Assembly (NCBI RefSeq): GCF_963678635.1
Contig: NC_087071.1
Coordinates: 2,594,537 to 2,658,536 of the forward strand
Origin: Symsagittifera roscoffensis
Taxonomy: Eukaryota > Xenacoelomorpha > Acoela > Convolutidae
DNA length: 64,000 bases
Reading direction: 5' to 3'
Both the position numbers and the translations under genes were made by a program. Position 1 is the first letter of the stretch. Each line of letters starts with the position of its first letter. Of this stretch, positions 1-10,270 are shown one piece after another. Below the pieces are notes generated by a model. That model was not told where the DNA came from and searched no databases. It was given only the letters and a program-made list of their open reading frames with translations.

Positions 1-725
1 ATTTCCATCTGAATTAATTGTTTTTTATGACTTTTAGCCATATGCTCTAGCTCTAGCTGACATTGTTCGGATTTAAGACGGTTCTCTTGCTCTTTTAGTC
101 TTAAAGATACCTGATACTGCCTCTGCAGTTACTCGTGGCTTCGTTTTACTTAAGCTAACTCATTCCATTTCTCACTTGATGACATAGTGACAACAGTCGA
201 CGTATGACGAGGGGAAGCAGATTTATCAGACTTATGTGAGTCTTGTTTCCTACTCTCCTTAGACTTAATAGAGACTCTAGACCTGTTTTCAGATACTCGT
301 GCTTCTGAATCTCTTGTTTTGAGCGAGCGTGATGACGTGTTAGACCTAGTTTGTTGTAAAGATCCCTTTCTCAATGTACTGTCGGGTGCTAAGAATGACG
401 AAAGTTCAAGGCTCATCTTTTAACTCTGAGCTTCATGCATTACTCTATCGTTCTTTTCGGTTATTTTTCTAAGCCAAAGGTCTTGCTGAGCAATAATTTT
501 TTCAGGGTTTTCCGTTTTTCCAGATAACCTCATTAATTGATCATTCACGTCAACAGGTTTTTCTAAAGCAACTCTACATTTGTGAACAGCAGTATCAGTT
601 TTTGCGGTGCGACTATTATTCTCAATGTACTCAAGTAATTATGAGTGACCTTTGATTAGCTCATTTTCTAGAATCAGAAGGGTTTCGAATAACTTGCGTA
701 ACTTGTTATGGAATCTCTCGTCCAT
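1..725 (-). pseudogene. Degraded BEL/Pao gag, cut by window edge
   Basis: Read on the minus strand from an ATG near 725. The frame is open apart from two in-frame stops, near 640 and 420, then runs as an 88-codon Ser/Lys/Arg-rich segment (416-150) and on towards base 1 in other frames. A charged, coiled-coil-like stretch at about 20-110 resembles the gag of the second BEL/Pao copy at 39.4-40.35 kb (shared pattern of Leu-Lys, Gln-Glu and Gln-Leu-Glu-Leu). Its position just 3' of the pre-gag ORF (955-1463) matches the order in that copy. The pol part lies outside the window. Assignment to gag rests on position and resemblance, not on a zinc knuckle, which I do not see. Confidence 0.55.
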
Positions 726-954
726 GTTTTTCACAAATGGACAATGTTTTACGAATGCTCACTAAATAGAAAATAATTTGAAAATTGAGATATTGTTTTG
801 ATACGTAATCAAGTTTGCATTAATATATAAACGTTAGTTTACAAGATGGGGGAACTTGATGTCTCAAAGCTTCTGCCTGAAGCCTATTTTTATACCTTTT
901 CGAGCTTTGAGTGTTAAGTGGTTGCACTTCTTACGTGTTTTAAGGATGTTAAGA

Positions 955-1463
955 TTAGCGCAATAACGCCTTAGAAGGAGGAGTCTTTAACTCAAGGGAA
1001 GGAGGCTGGTGAAGCTCTTTGTACTTCTGAATTAGGACCTGGTCCTTAGACTTACGCTTATAGATAAAGTCTTTGACGACGTTCAGAACGAGAATACCTG
1101 TGGAAACTAAACTTTCCTCTAAATCCTCGGTTTCGTTCTGTCTACAGTATACGATCGCACAAATGTTTGTCCTATACCTTAATAACAAACTGACAAGTTG
1201 CTCACTACTCATTTTGTCAGGTTATTATTGCTGCGGTGCCTACTTATTGAGTTATTAACGGCGTCGTGCCAAATTACAAGGTCGTTGCGGTGAGACAAGT
1301 AGTTATATAGGTAGTACTGAATTGTTTTCTGAGAGTCCCCAGCATTAAAGTTCAAACATAAACCTGTCTTTGTAAAGCAAGTATCTTTGTAACGCTTCTG
1401 GGACGAAGCGGGAAAAGTTCGGAGCGCGTGATCCAAGGAACTAGCTCCTAGAATGAATACCAT
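955..1463 (-). CDS. Conserved pre-gag ORF of BEL/Pao copy A, in two overlapping frames
   Basis: The first frame (1463-1209, 84 codons) begins with a hydrophobic strand and the motif LGASSLDHAL, and ends with IWHDAVNNSISRHRSNN. The second frame (1212-955, 85 codons) overlaps it by four bases (ATGA), lies in the -1 frame, and continues with CAIVYCRQ and GILVLNV. The same two blocks in the same order occur at 41194-40533, upstream of the other BEL/Pao gag, so this is a conserved protein and not chance. The GASS motif, followed later by W-H-D-x2-N-N, is loosely reminiscent of SGNH/GDSL hydrolase blocks; that is a guess. Function is unknown. Confidence 0.55.
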
Positions 1464-2159
1464 ACACTCAAGAGTTCTATGCTTGGGCTAACTTACGCTT
1501 AAGTACCAATGCGGTTGGAAAATTAATTAGGCCCGTTTAACTCCAACAACACACACGGAGTAAACCTGAGGATGAAACAGTTCAACTTAACTCACTTAAT
1601 GCAACCGTATCTGACCGCCTTAAATTACTGTGACGCAATGAAGTCAATAATCGGACGGGCAGAAGCAGATTTGATTCTTTTGGAGTAAATGGGCTTTCAG
1701 TTTCACCAAAGATGGGTGGGGGGGGGGGGGGGGGTCAGGCAAATTGGTTAAGATCCAACAACACACGCGGAAAAAACTTGAGGATGAAAATTTCGGAAAA
1801 TTTTGATCAGCGGGTTAGAGTTATAAACCAATTCAAAAACTAGTCCAGTACCTTTTGTCTTTGATCCGATTTTACGGATGAAAATTTTGTTCACATATAT
1901 CCAAAAAATTTTGGTATCGAAAAAAAATTCAGTTTGGTATCGAAAAAAAATCAGTCAATCAGTTTGTCTATGTACCGATTGTAAGATTTTTCAGTTCAAC
2001 GGAACTGTCCAAAATTTTGGGTTTTGAGAAAAACTACTGGGTGATAGCTTGCGGGGAAAATTTCAGCATGTATGGCAGCGTAAATAAATAGCACAAAGGG
2101 AGTTTTAAAAATTTATTGAGTCTCAAAGTTTTGGAGATTGGGCAGTCACCGTTTTCAAC
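1464..2159. other. Non-coding stretch 5' of BEL/Pao copy A
   Basis: No ORF with coding character is visible. This should hold the leader and 5' LTR of copy A, but I find neither the PBS-like sequence seen at 42180-42196 nor a second LTR copy. It includes a near-repeat of 'acaacacac.cgga' at about 1545 and 1758, and two copies of 'tttggtatcgaaaaaaa' at about 1910-1950. Confidence 0.4.
1718..1734. repeat. Poly-G homopolymer (17 G)
   Basis: An uninterrupted run of 17 G preceded by GGGT. It is striking in otherwise AT-rich sequence. The exact length is likely unreliable. Confidence 0.95.
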
Positions 2160-2475
2160 TGTGGCCGTCTAAGCCTTAAAACAGCACCGCTGCGACGGGA
2201 GTTGGGCGTCTCATTAGCAGAACAGCACCACCGTGCGGTTATCACGCAGCGAAAGAGCACCCTTGTGCCGTGAGCATGACGTCTCGTTTAGGTTGCAGGA
2301 CTGCACCACTGTGCGGGTATCGAGACTAAGCATCAAAACAGCACCACTGTGACGTGAGCAGGACTTCTGGCTGGTAGGACAGCACCACTGTGCGTTTATC
2401 GAGCTCTTAGACGGCAAGGACGCCACCCCTAGGTTGGCATCACTGTGTTAGGACGGCACCAGTGTGCGTTTATCT
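2160..2475. repeat. Degenerate GC-rich minisatellite
   Basis: The core 'cagcaccactgtgcg' or a close variant recurs roughly every 50-65 bases (near 2181, 2223, 2303, 2341, 2382, 2455), separated by related spacers containing 'tttatcgag' or 'gtgagca'. Both strands are GC-rich compared with the flanks. The 70-codon minus-strand frame across it is a by-product of the repeat, not a gene. Confidence 0.75.
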
Positions 2476-3286
2476 GCTGAATTGTGCTGCATGTCCCTTG
2501 TGCAAATGCGTGAATAACAGTCCCTTGTGAGAATCCAAAATGTGCGCTCAATCTCCGTAAACTAGATAAAACGGCTCAGAAAATAAGAATTAACTCGTAC
2601 TCTCGGCAATACAGACATTCATCGTCATTAATTTGTAAATAAGCCAAAAATTCAAATAACTCAGATTCATAGTTTCAACAATTTTCAGCTTCAATAAAAA
2701 AATTGGCGCAAGCTAGCCACAAGAACCGGTCGGTAATGTCCTTGAGACAAATTGCTCTTTTTCACTTAATCAAAGCTGAACAGAATTAAAACCATAAATA
2801 GGTAAAATAGGAGTAACCCCCTTTTTTAGTAAATTAATACATGGACAGGTGGGGGCCTCAAACCTACGTCAACTGACAAGTCTCTACAGTCGGCCAATTG
2901 TTCTTTTTTTATGCATCTATAATCTGCTTTATGTTTGCGTTGCAACAACGCCTAGACTGAAACTCATTTGTAGCACCACCTTCTCTATTTGGACAACATC
3001 TCGACAGTAATCGCCAATACAATTTGGCATTAAACAGACTGCAACACAGACGATATAAGCAAAGATATTCAAGAAGACAACATTCAAATACAATCATAAC
3101 AAAGAACTAACTTTGAAATAAAAGTTAAAATAAAAATAAGCAACCAAGCACATCACCCGTTGCCATTATTTCTACAAAAATTAATCTTTAATCCGTACCT
3201 CCTCCTTTTATATGCACAAAATTGTTTTACATGTTTTATAGATTAACTAAAAAGACAATAGGCTATATAGCATTCTACAATCCATA
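2476..3286. other. Non-coding stretch between minisatellite and env-like remnant
   Basis: AT-rich, with no convincing exon or repeat. If the env-like reading frame that follows belongs to a Ty3-like element, the 3' end of its pol should lie here, but I recognise no pol motif. Confidence 0.4.
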
Positions 3287-5110
3287 TTGAGAACTATCGT
3301 ACACATGCATCTCTTAACGCTTTTATCAATAAATGCGCTTTACCTCCTAATAAACCCTGACCCAAAACTTCATCAACACTACAACCTTGAATCATATTAC
3401 CGAACTAACACTACAACTCTGAATCATTTTACCCAAGCAATAATGAGAGGCAATTACATCTTGACCCTGAAGACTGTAAAAACAATTTAAAACGGTTAAA
3501 GATGATAACACAAAAAACAAACTCGGAAATTAAAAAAAATCATTGTTTTCCAGACTCTGCACATCAAGCACAACTTGAACAACATCAAGGTCATATACAA
3601 CTGGATGAAAACTTTCCTGATCACGGTGCATACGGAAACTTAACTTATGATATTCCTGATAACTACATGATGTCTCATATAGGAATAAACGACCCAAAAA
3701 ATCAGAAAGCTAACCAAAAAAATGAGAATGTCAAAAAATTATGTTTTTTGATTGGAAAAACCAATTTGAAAAAGTTCAATCAAAATTTTATATAATTGAA
3801 AAACATTTTATATTGAGGCATCCATACATTTCTCAAAATGATCAAGGATATTGCGACCCCACCAGTCGCACACATGCAACAATTGTTTGGTTTCCTGAAG
3901 ACACATAAGCCACATTTCAAGTTGCTACTTTTCATACAAGAATAACAAAAGTTTCAATAAAAATTATTTTTCAGAGTCTATACCATTTGATCAATTATAC
4001 ACTAATAGAAGAAGATCATATGACAATCCATGTAGAAAAGTACATGGAAGAGATAAAATCAACACGTTTTCAGGTATAACCCGAAACAGAATTAACATGT
4101 AAAAATTCGAAACCGCTTTTTTGCACCTAGGATTCGATATAAAACAGGAAAACCCTTATCACTATTCCATCCAAATCAAAACAGAAAGGATGAAAAAACA
4201 TACTTCCCACTCACATGATACAAAAAAATGGAAACACTGGAGGAAAACTCCTAATAGAAAACTGTGATAGTACACGACTACAAGAATTATCACTAAAGAA
4301 TATAACACATTATTTGGGGCGATCCATTAAGACAATCGTGTTGATATGAACCTTGACTACACTATCAGTAAATTTTTTCTTGAAATGTCATTATCTGGTT
4401 TTGAAAATACATCACTTGTGTGAACTAGAACGAACACAAATATTAAAATCTTTTGCATAAGCTTTAATATAGATACTATATGCAGGATAACTTCTATCAC
4501 GTAATCGCTGATCGCTGAAGTTTTTTTGACCAAGATGAAAAGGTTTTTGATATTACACATGCTCTAAAAACGTCTCAACACTGTTTATATTCAAAGAAAA
4601 CAGATGCTACCAAAGAATATCAAAGTTTTACAAAAAGTAAAGTCATGACAAACTGATTTTTGAGATACCGTTGTCCTGTGCTGATCAAAATATGGCCAAA
4701 ATGTAGTAGAATTTAATTCAAACCAAGATAAACTTATATGTTTTCACAATCTACCCCAACTTAATGCCACCATTCAAGAATCTTTCACCTCAAAGCGTTC
4801 GCGCAATAGCTTCTAACCCTAGTATAGATTTACAAACATACAACATTACATACACAACAATTTCAAGAACTCCATACAAAATGGACACCATCCAATGAAT
4901 TCACCTACAGTTGTGAAAACCACTTACAGTTGAAAAATCCAGAACAACTAGCTGTTTTCGCTTGTTGTGGATTCCGCGGCACAACAAATGTGCCGACAAA
5001 TTTACTTTACAGGGATGTGTACGAGGAATTCACTGAAGCTTTGTAAGTGGAACCCACATACAGTTTGAAAAAGGTTCAAAGGTTTGTCTATGGAATCCAG
5101 GAACCCACAG
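3287..5110 (+). pseudogene. Decayed env-like ORF of an LTR retroelement
   Basis: The reading frame opens with a short hydrophobic leader (codons about 5-20 of the first block, 3287-3490). It continues with frame changes through 3502-3795 and about 3800-4080, where a cysteine-bounded motif reading THATIVWFPEDTC is followed by ESIPFDQLYTNRRRSYDNPC. It resumes near 4830-5110. Several stops and frameshifts mean it cannot be expressed as one protein. A leader plus conserved Cys/Trp motifs outside gag-pol suggests the envelope-like third ORF of a Ty3/mdg4-type element. No transmembrane anchor was located and the class is uncertain. It could instead be another secreted protein of a mobile element. 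Confidence 0.4.
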
Positions 5111-6756
5111 ACACAAATTTGTGCGCCTATACAGCGCTCAGTTTGGCTTCGTAATTTTGGTAAATGTGTTCAATGGTAAAAAAAATATCTGCAGAGTTTT
5201 CGGAGTTCAGAGTTTGCCTTGCTTCTTAGACTCAGCGGAAAACCCAGCATTTCGTTGGTTGTTTATTAGTCAATAGAGTTTTTACCAATAAACACGCTTT
5301 AGCTTATCAAGTTATAAGTTGTATCAATTTCAGCCATTATAGGTTGACAGGTTTGTTGCTGAAGTATAATTTGGGATTGAAGGTTAGTTTGTTTTCCTTA
5401 TTATACTAAAATATTTAAATAAGATTCTTGTTTGTTGGTGGGTTTTTCCAAATTCCCCCACATTCATTTTTGAAAACTTGTGTTTACTTTGTCCTAAGGT
5501 ACAGAAATTCGGGATTTTAATTTTGACAACCATTTTTGTTTGAAATATACATTTGGAAAATGTCCAAAAGTAATTGGGTTTTCATTCTCGCGCGTTCGTA
5601 TTTGAATTACTCACTATTTATTTAAAACCTATAACAGAAATTTTAATTAAACGTATTTTCTAAATTAACAAAAACGAGCACAAAAACTAACCTAAAAAAA
5701 CGATTGAAGCCAATCTTTGAGCCAGCCAGAATACCGAATAAAAAAACAACTTCAATATAAAATTGTTATTTTTGGTTATCCAAGAGTGTAAAGGAGTGTA
5801 GTAAATATCAGAATTTATTAATGGTTTCGTTTTCCGATTCCAAAAAATAAGATTTTCAGAAAAAAAATGCTAAATTTTATAACTTCATAACGCAAAAACT
5901 GCGACAAGACAGGAATTCGAAAAATTGGATTTTTTCTTGTAAAGTTGATATCTTCCAAACCACTGAGTTTAGGAGTTTAGTAAGCATTAAAATTTAGGCC
6001 TTTTAAAAGTTTTTCCGATTGCCAAAAATGCAGTCAGAAACTTGCAGTTTTTTATTCAATATTTACGGCAGAACATTTTGTGAGACAAGTTTTCATGCCA
6101 AATGAAGGCCACCAAATTGAAATCTCCCCTTTTTTCATCCCAAAGTCTTGCTTTTAAAGCAATTTTTCAATCGTTTTTTAAGCTTTTATACAATTCAAAC
6201 TCTGTTTTTCAAAAAAGTGCCGGACTATATGTGCTCAGATTCAGCTATTTTTAACCAAAAAAAAACAGTTTTTTGGTTTCGCTTTGCTTTTGGTTTTTGC
6301 CATTACACCCAACAGACAAATAATGCTCAAATAAAAAATCGATGGGTTAGACGACATTATCATTGCTAATTATTGTGGGCTTTGAGATATTTGAAAAAAA
6401 ACGATAGACTTAAAACTTGGTAGAAATTGAAAAAAGAATGAAAAACTTCCATATCAACCATAGTTTTTTCTACAAAACATAGCACGCAAAAAACACAGAT
6501 TTCACGTTTAGAATTGTAAATTGTAAATATTGTGAGCTCAAAAGAAAAAAAATTCGTCGAATATTTTCAATTCAATTTTGATTTTGTTTGGGAAAACGAT
6601 TAAATTACATAATTATATGGCTTTTTTATCTATCTGCAACCCTTAGTAACGCTAAAGGGTGACAAATTCCAGAAATCGTTACTTGCATCAAATCATTTTT
6701 GCGAGAAAAATTTTAAACGAAGTTTCTTTTTTTTTTGTTGATTGCTTCTCCTTTAG
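5111..6756. other. AT-rich intergenic or intronic stretch upstream of the 6.8 kb gene
   Basis: Poly-T and poly-A runs dominate. I see no exon with supported splice sites. A 73-codon frame at 6148-6369 is low-complexity (Phe/Lys) and unconvincing. Upstream exons of the gene beginning at or before 6757 must lie here or further left, because its first recognised exon starts at a phase-1 acceptor. Confidence 0.4.
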
Positions 6757-7476
6757 TTGGTTTAAGCATTTTGTTCTCATCCTTTGGAAAAGTGCTACCA
6801 ATTCATTTTTCATTTGAGGTTTCTGAAAACTGGTTTGCAAAAATTATCGACAAAATTATCCCTTATGGCGAAAATGGTTGCAATACAATTTTCAAATATG
6901 GAAAGTGTATGGTAAGCAATTAAAAAAAATCAGGTCAGTTTTTTTTCCGTTACCAGCCCGTTCAACTGTTCTCAAATAGCCGCAGAAAATGTTTAGTTTT
7001 TTTTCTATTGCTTTTTGAAAATGTATGAAAATTGTATGACAAGCATTTTTTCCAGACACTTGATGTATGGAATGTATGATAATGATTTTTGTTGTATGGA
7101 TTTGTATGAAAAGCCTTTTCGGTGTATGGAGGTCAATCGAGGGTGCTAAAAGTTTTAGGTAAGCTTTTTTTTTATCAGACCAGTCTTTTTGCCGACTCGG
7201 AACTATTAGCTGTCATAAAACAAATTCAAACGCGTTGTCGGCGATTAGCGACCGCTTGCTCCGATGTGCTTCCATTTTGCAACAATGTAATTGTCAGGAT
7301 TGGGAAAAAACGTTTTTATTGAAAAAATCCAAAAATCAGTGTTTTTAAAATTAAAAACCTGTTTTATAGTTTTTTGCAGTTTGTTCAGCTCGAACTCTCC
7401 CGATGATCTAACAGATGTGCGGCAAGAAGAACGAGAGACAGATAATCATCTGTTCTTGTTGCTAAAAAATGTTTGA
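6757..7476 (+). CDS. Spliced gene, small Cys-containing protein, family unknown
   Basis: Exon a, 6757-6911: a T-rich acceptor (ctcctttag), phase 1 in, 51 codons, ending exactly in phase 0 at ATG|GTAAGC. Exon b, 7179-7286: acceptor after a T-run (tttatcag), 36 codons with no remainder, ending before GTAATT. The two exons join in frame across a 267-base intron, and exon b is clearly more GC-rich than its flanks. The joined product has Cys in ENGCN, YGKCM, TRCRRLA, TACSDV and PFCNN, so a compact disulphide-bonded domain is possible. A third candidate exon at 7380-7476 (acceptor tttttgcag) encodes an acidic tail containing SPDDLTDVRQEERE and a stop, but its phase (2) does not match exon b. An undetected exon or a one-base error would explain that. 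Upstream exons and start codon were not found. Confidence 0.5.
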
Positions 7477-9644
7477 GATGATCCGGTGCAGCATTGCAGA
7501 GATCGAGCCGGCTCAATAAGGGAAGGTGGATCATACCCCTATCGCAGCAGTTCGACTCCCAGACATTGCTGGCTTTTGGCGATAAAAGTTTATAAACAAC
7601 AATTACCGTTTTATTTTCTGTTTTAAAACGTCTTTTTTTGCCTTGTTTTAAAATATGTTTTAAAATAATCCCAACCCTGGTAATTTTGCGCTTAAACTTT
7701 TATTTTGCCGCTTTTTTGTTTAAAAAGGATATTTTTGCTGACAAAGCGTCAGAGATTTGTTTTAAGTGGGGAAGTTTCACCTAAGATTGAGTTTTTTTGA
7801 ATCTGTCAAACAAACATGCATCAGTTTTTTTTGTTGGTCCGCTCAAAGAATCATTGTTCACTTTTTATGCTTGAAGATTGGTCTGAATAACGATCAGTCC
7901 CCTGTTGACACGTTAGACAACTAAGAAATTGAAAAATTTCAATTGTGGGCGAGTGGAACAGAGCAATTTTTTCAATTGAGTGCTTCAGTCAGAGTCCTAA
8001 GGCATGCTAGATAAACAAGACTCCTCGTATCAAAAAAGCCCTTTACCGACTTTACCGAGTTTACCGACTTTACTTTTTTCTATAAAGTTTTTTTTTATGG
8101 AATATTGACAAACTACAATTTTTAGGCTTATAATATCGAATTATTCAAGTTTTAGTTTTATAGTTTTAGTTTTACAGATTCAGTTTTATAGTTTCATTCC
8201 AGAATATACAAAAACTGTGGCAAATATTAAGACTCGTTTCTCATCTTTTTATATGTATCAGATTTTAACATGTATCTTTTGCCAAAGTTACTGACGTAAA
8301 AAGTTTAGTGAAAAATTGTGAAAAAACTATTGCTTTTTTCTGCTCATTTTTAGAAAAAAATTTTTTGGAAAAAACCCATTGCGCTTTTTTATTTCGAATA
8401 TGTCTCCGTTGTGAACTTCCTGAAAGTCTTCTCATCACAGCACTCACAAAAACTACTCTGATACTAAATTTAAGTGTTTTTGTACTTTTTTCATAGTTAT
8501 GGTCGGTCAGTTCAGTGCTTCTTGCACAAGAACAGGTTCTTTTTGTTTTCTTCATTGGCTTAAAACATAGTAAATGTCTTAATCCAACTTCAAATTGAGC
8601 AAAAAACGTCACTGACTTTGTTTTGGGCGGGAGATAGTTTTTCAGTTTTTTCTTTTGGTTAAACAAAAATGTTATCTATGCATTATAGTTTCAAATGAAA
8701 AGAAAAGGTTAGAAAGTTTAATTAAAAGGAGATTTAAGCAGCAAAACTACCAGCTGTGACTGATCAATATGAAGTCAGCTACATATTCAAATGTATAGTC
8801 TAGAAGAAAAAAATAATGAAACTTGCAAAAAACGCAAAAACACTTAATCGAATTCGTTGGATAGTAGATTACTAGAAGCTGATCCTTTTTTAGTCAATTT
8901 TTTTGATAGGTACCTTGTTTTGCTTTTAATTCAATTTAGGATAAAATACTATTTATTTTCTGGCAACCTGCTTTTGATTTTCCTACCTAAAACTAGTACG
9001 TAAATCAGCTGAACCCTATTGATTAATTAACAGATGATCAACCTTATAATCCTGAGAGTTTTGAAAATCAAGATGAAGCGAGAACTTTTGACAAAAAATC
9101 ACTTTAAATGTCAGCTCAGCTCAAAAAATCGCTCATTTTTAACCGAAATTTGGTTATATGCAAAGTTCAACTTCGCATTTCTTACCAGTAAGATGCCTTT
9201 CTAAAAGTTGATTTGATGAGCTGTAAGCAACATGTTTATTTGTTCAATTTTATGGCAAAATATCAAACATTTGTGATTAGAGTCCTACAAAAAAACATTT
9301 CACCCGTAAACATATTCATTTGTTGAATCTGCTAAATTTTCAGCTCTAAGTTAACTTGATTTTGATAGAAAATATAAACTCCTAATTCAGAACCAATTTG
9401 CTGCTAAAATTGAGTATTTGACAATATATTTGGTAAAATATAAAAAAGCAAAGCAATTGAATGGGCGCGGCTAATGGTTAGTTTTCATGTAGCTAGAAAT
9501 TCCAGGTGCTAAACAAACGAATTAAGACAGCTACTTTAAGACTTACCAATACGAGTTGTTCATCTTATATATTAATCGAATGACAGAAAACTTAATGCCA
9601 TGTTTTAGCTGAATTAAGGCGCAATCATGAAAAGGCTATCAAGC
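7477..9644. other. Non-coding stretch
   Basis: AT-rich. It contains short direct repeats (see 8042-8073) and (AGTTTT)-like runs at about 8150-8190. A 133-codon minus-strand frame (8666-8265) is mostly Lys, Phe and Ser and has no recognisable motif. I do not call it. Confidence 0.4.
8042..8073. repeat. Short tandem repeat, unit tttaccgac
   Basis: Three consecutive copies of a 9-10 base unit (tttaccgac / tttaccgag / tttaccgac). Confidence 0.8.
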
Positions 9645-9826
9645 GCGGCGTTTAAGACTCAATCAGAGCAAGGTGAATTCGATTCAACTTAAAGTCTAAC
9701 AGTACCTGCCGGAATTTTGTCCAATATTTTGTGGAGCGACGTTTAAGACTCAATCAGAGCATGGTGAATTCGATTCAACTTGAAGGCTGGAGAGTGGCTG
9801 CCGGCTTTTTTGTCCAATATTTTGTG
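9645..9826. repeat. Tandem duplication, ~90 bp unit, two copies
   Basis: Both copies contain 'cgtttaagactcaatcagag', 'ggtgaattcgattcaactt' and 'tgtccaatattttgtgg' in the same order. They begin near 9645 and 9734. They differ by a few substitutions and a short insertion. Confidence 0.85.
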
Positions 9827-9879
9827 GTTACAGATTTTTTTCAGTATGAAATGAATCAACTAGAAACAGCAGCCTCCGT

Positions 9880-10270
9880 TCGTAGAAAACAAACATTATG
9901 AAAACAGATTCGAGCTATGATATAACTTGAAATATTTCGGAGTTTCATAGCTGGAGTTGCTTGCTTAGAAAAACTTAAATTTTTCGCGTACCAAATCAGT
10001 CTTGCACGGAACATTTTAAAATTTTAAGGCTTGAATAGCTTGCTTAGAGAAATTTTAACTTTTCGCGGACCGATTTGTCTGAGACAACTAGAAACATTTT
10101 ATACTTTTTTAACTGGAATAGCTTGCGTATAAAAAGTACTTTTTTTGCGAACCGATTCATTGTATGAAACAACCTTCATCATTTCGAAGTTTTGTAGCTT
10201 AAATAGGTTGCTGGGAAAAACCTAAACTTTTGCGAAATGATTCGGTCTACGCATTAACTCAAAATATTTC
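9880..10270. repeat. Diverged tandem repeat, ~90-100 bp unit, about four copies
   Basis: Units share 'agcttgcttagaaaaa', 'ttttcgcg.accgat' and 'aacattttaaa.ttt.a.gct'. Recognisable starts lie near 9955, 10025, 10110 and 10195. Divergence is high, so copy boundaries are approximate. Confidence 0.55.

Noticed and set aside
2845-2905. Minus-strand box A/box B-like pair (tggccgactgt and gtaggtttgaggccc)
   Set aside because: The T stem does not pair and no acceptor stem is present.
7500-7570. tRNA-like sequence with gcagttcgactcccag
   Set aside because: A box B-like match exists, but no acceptor stem or D arm pairs with it.
8265-8666. 133-codon minus-strand ORF
   Set aside because: Lys/Phe/Ser-rich composition typical of chance frames in AT-rich DNA; no motif or splice context.
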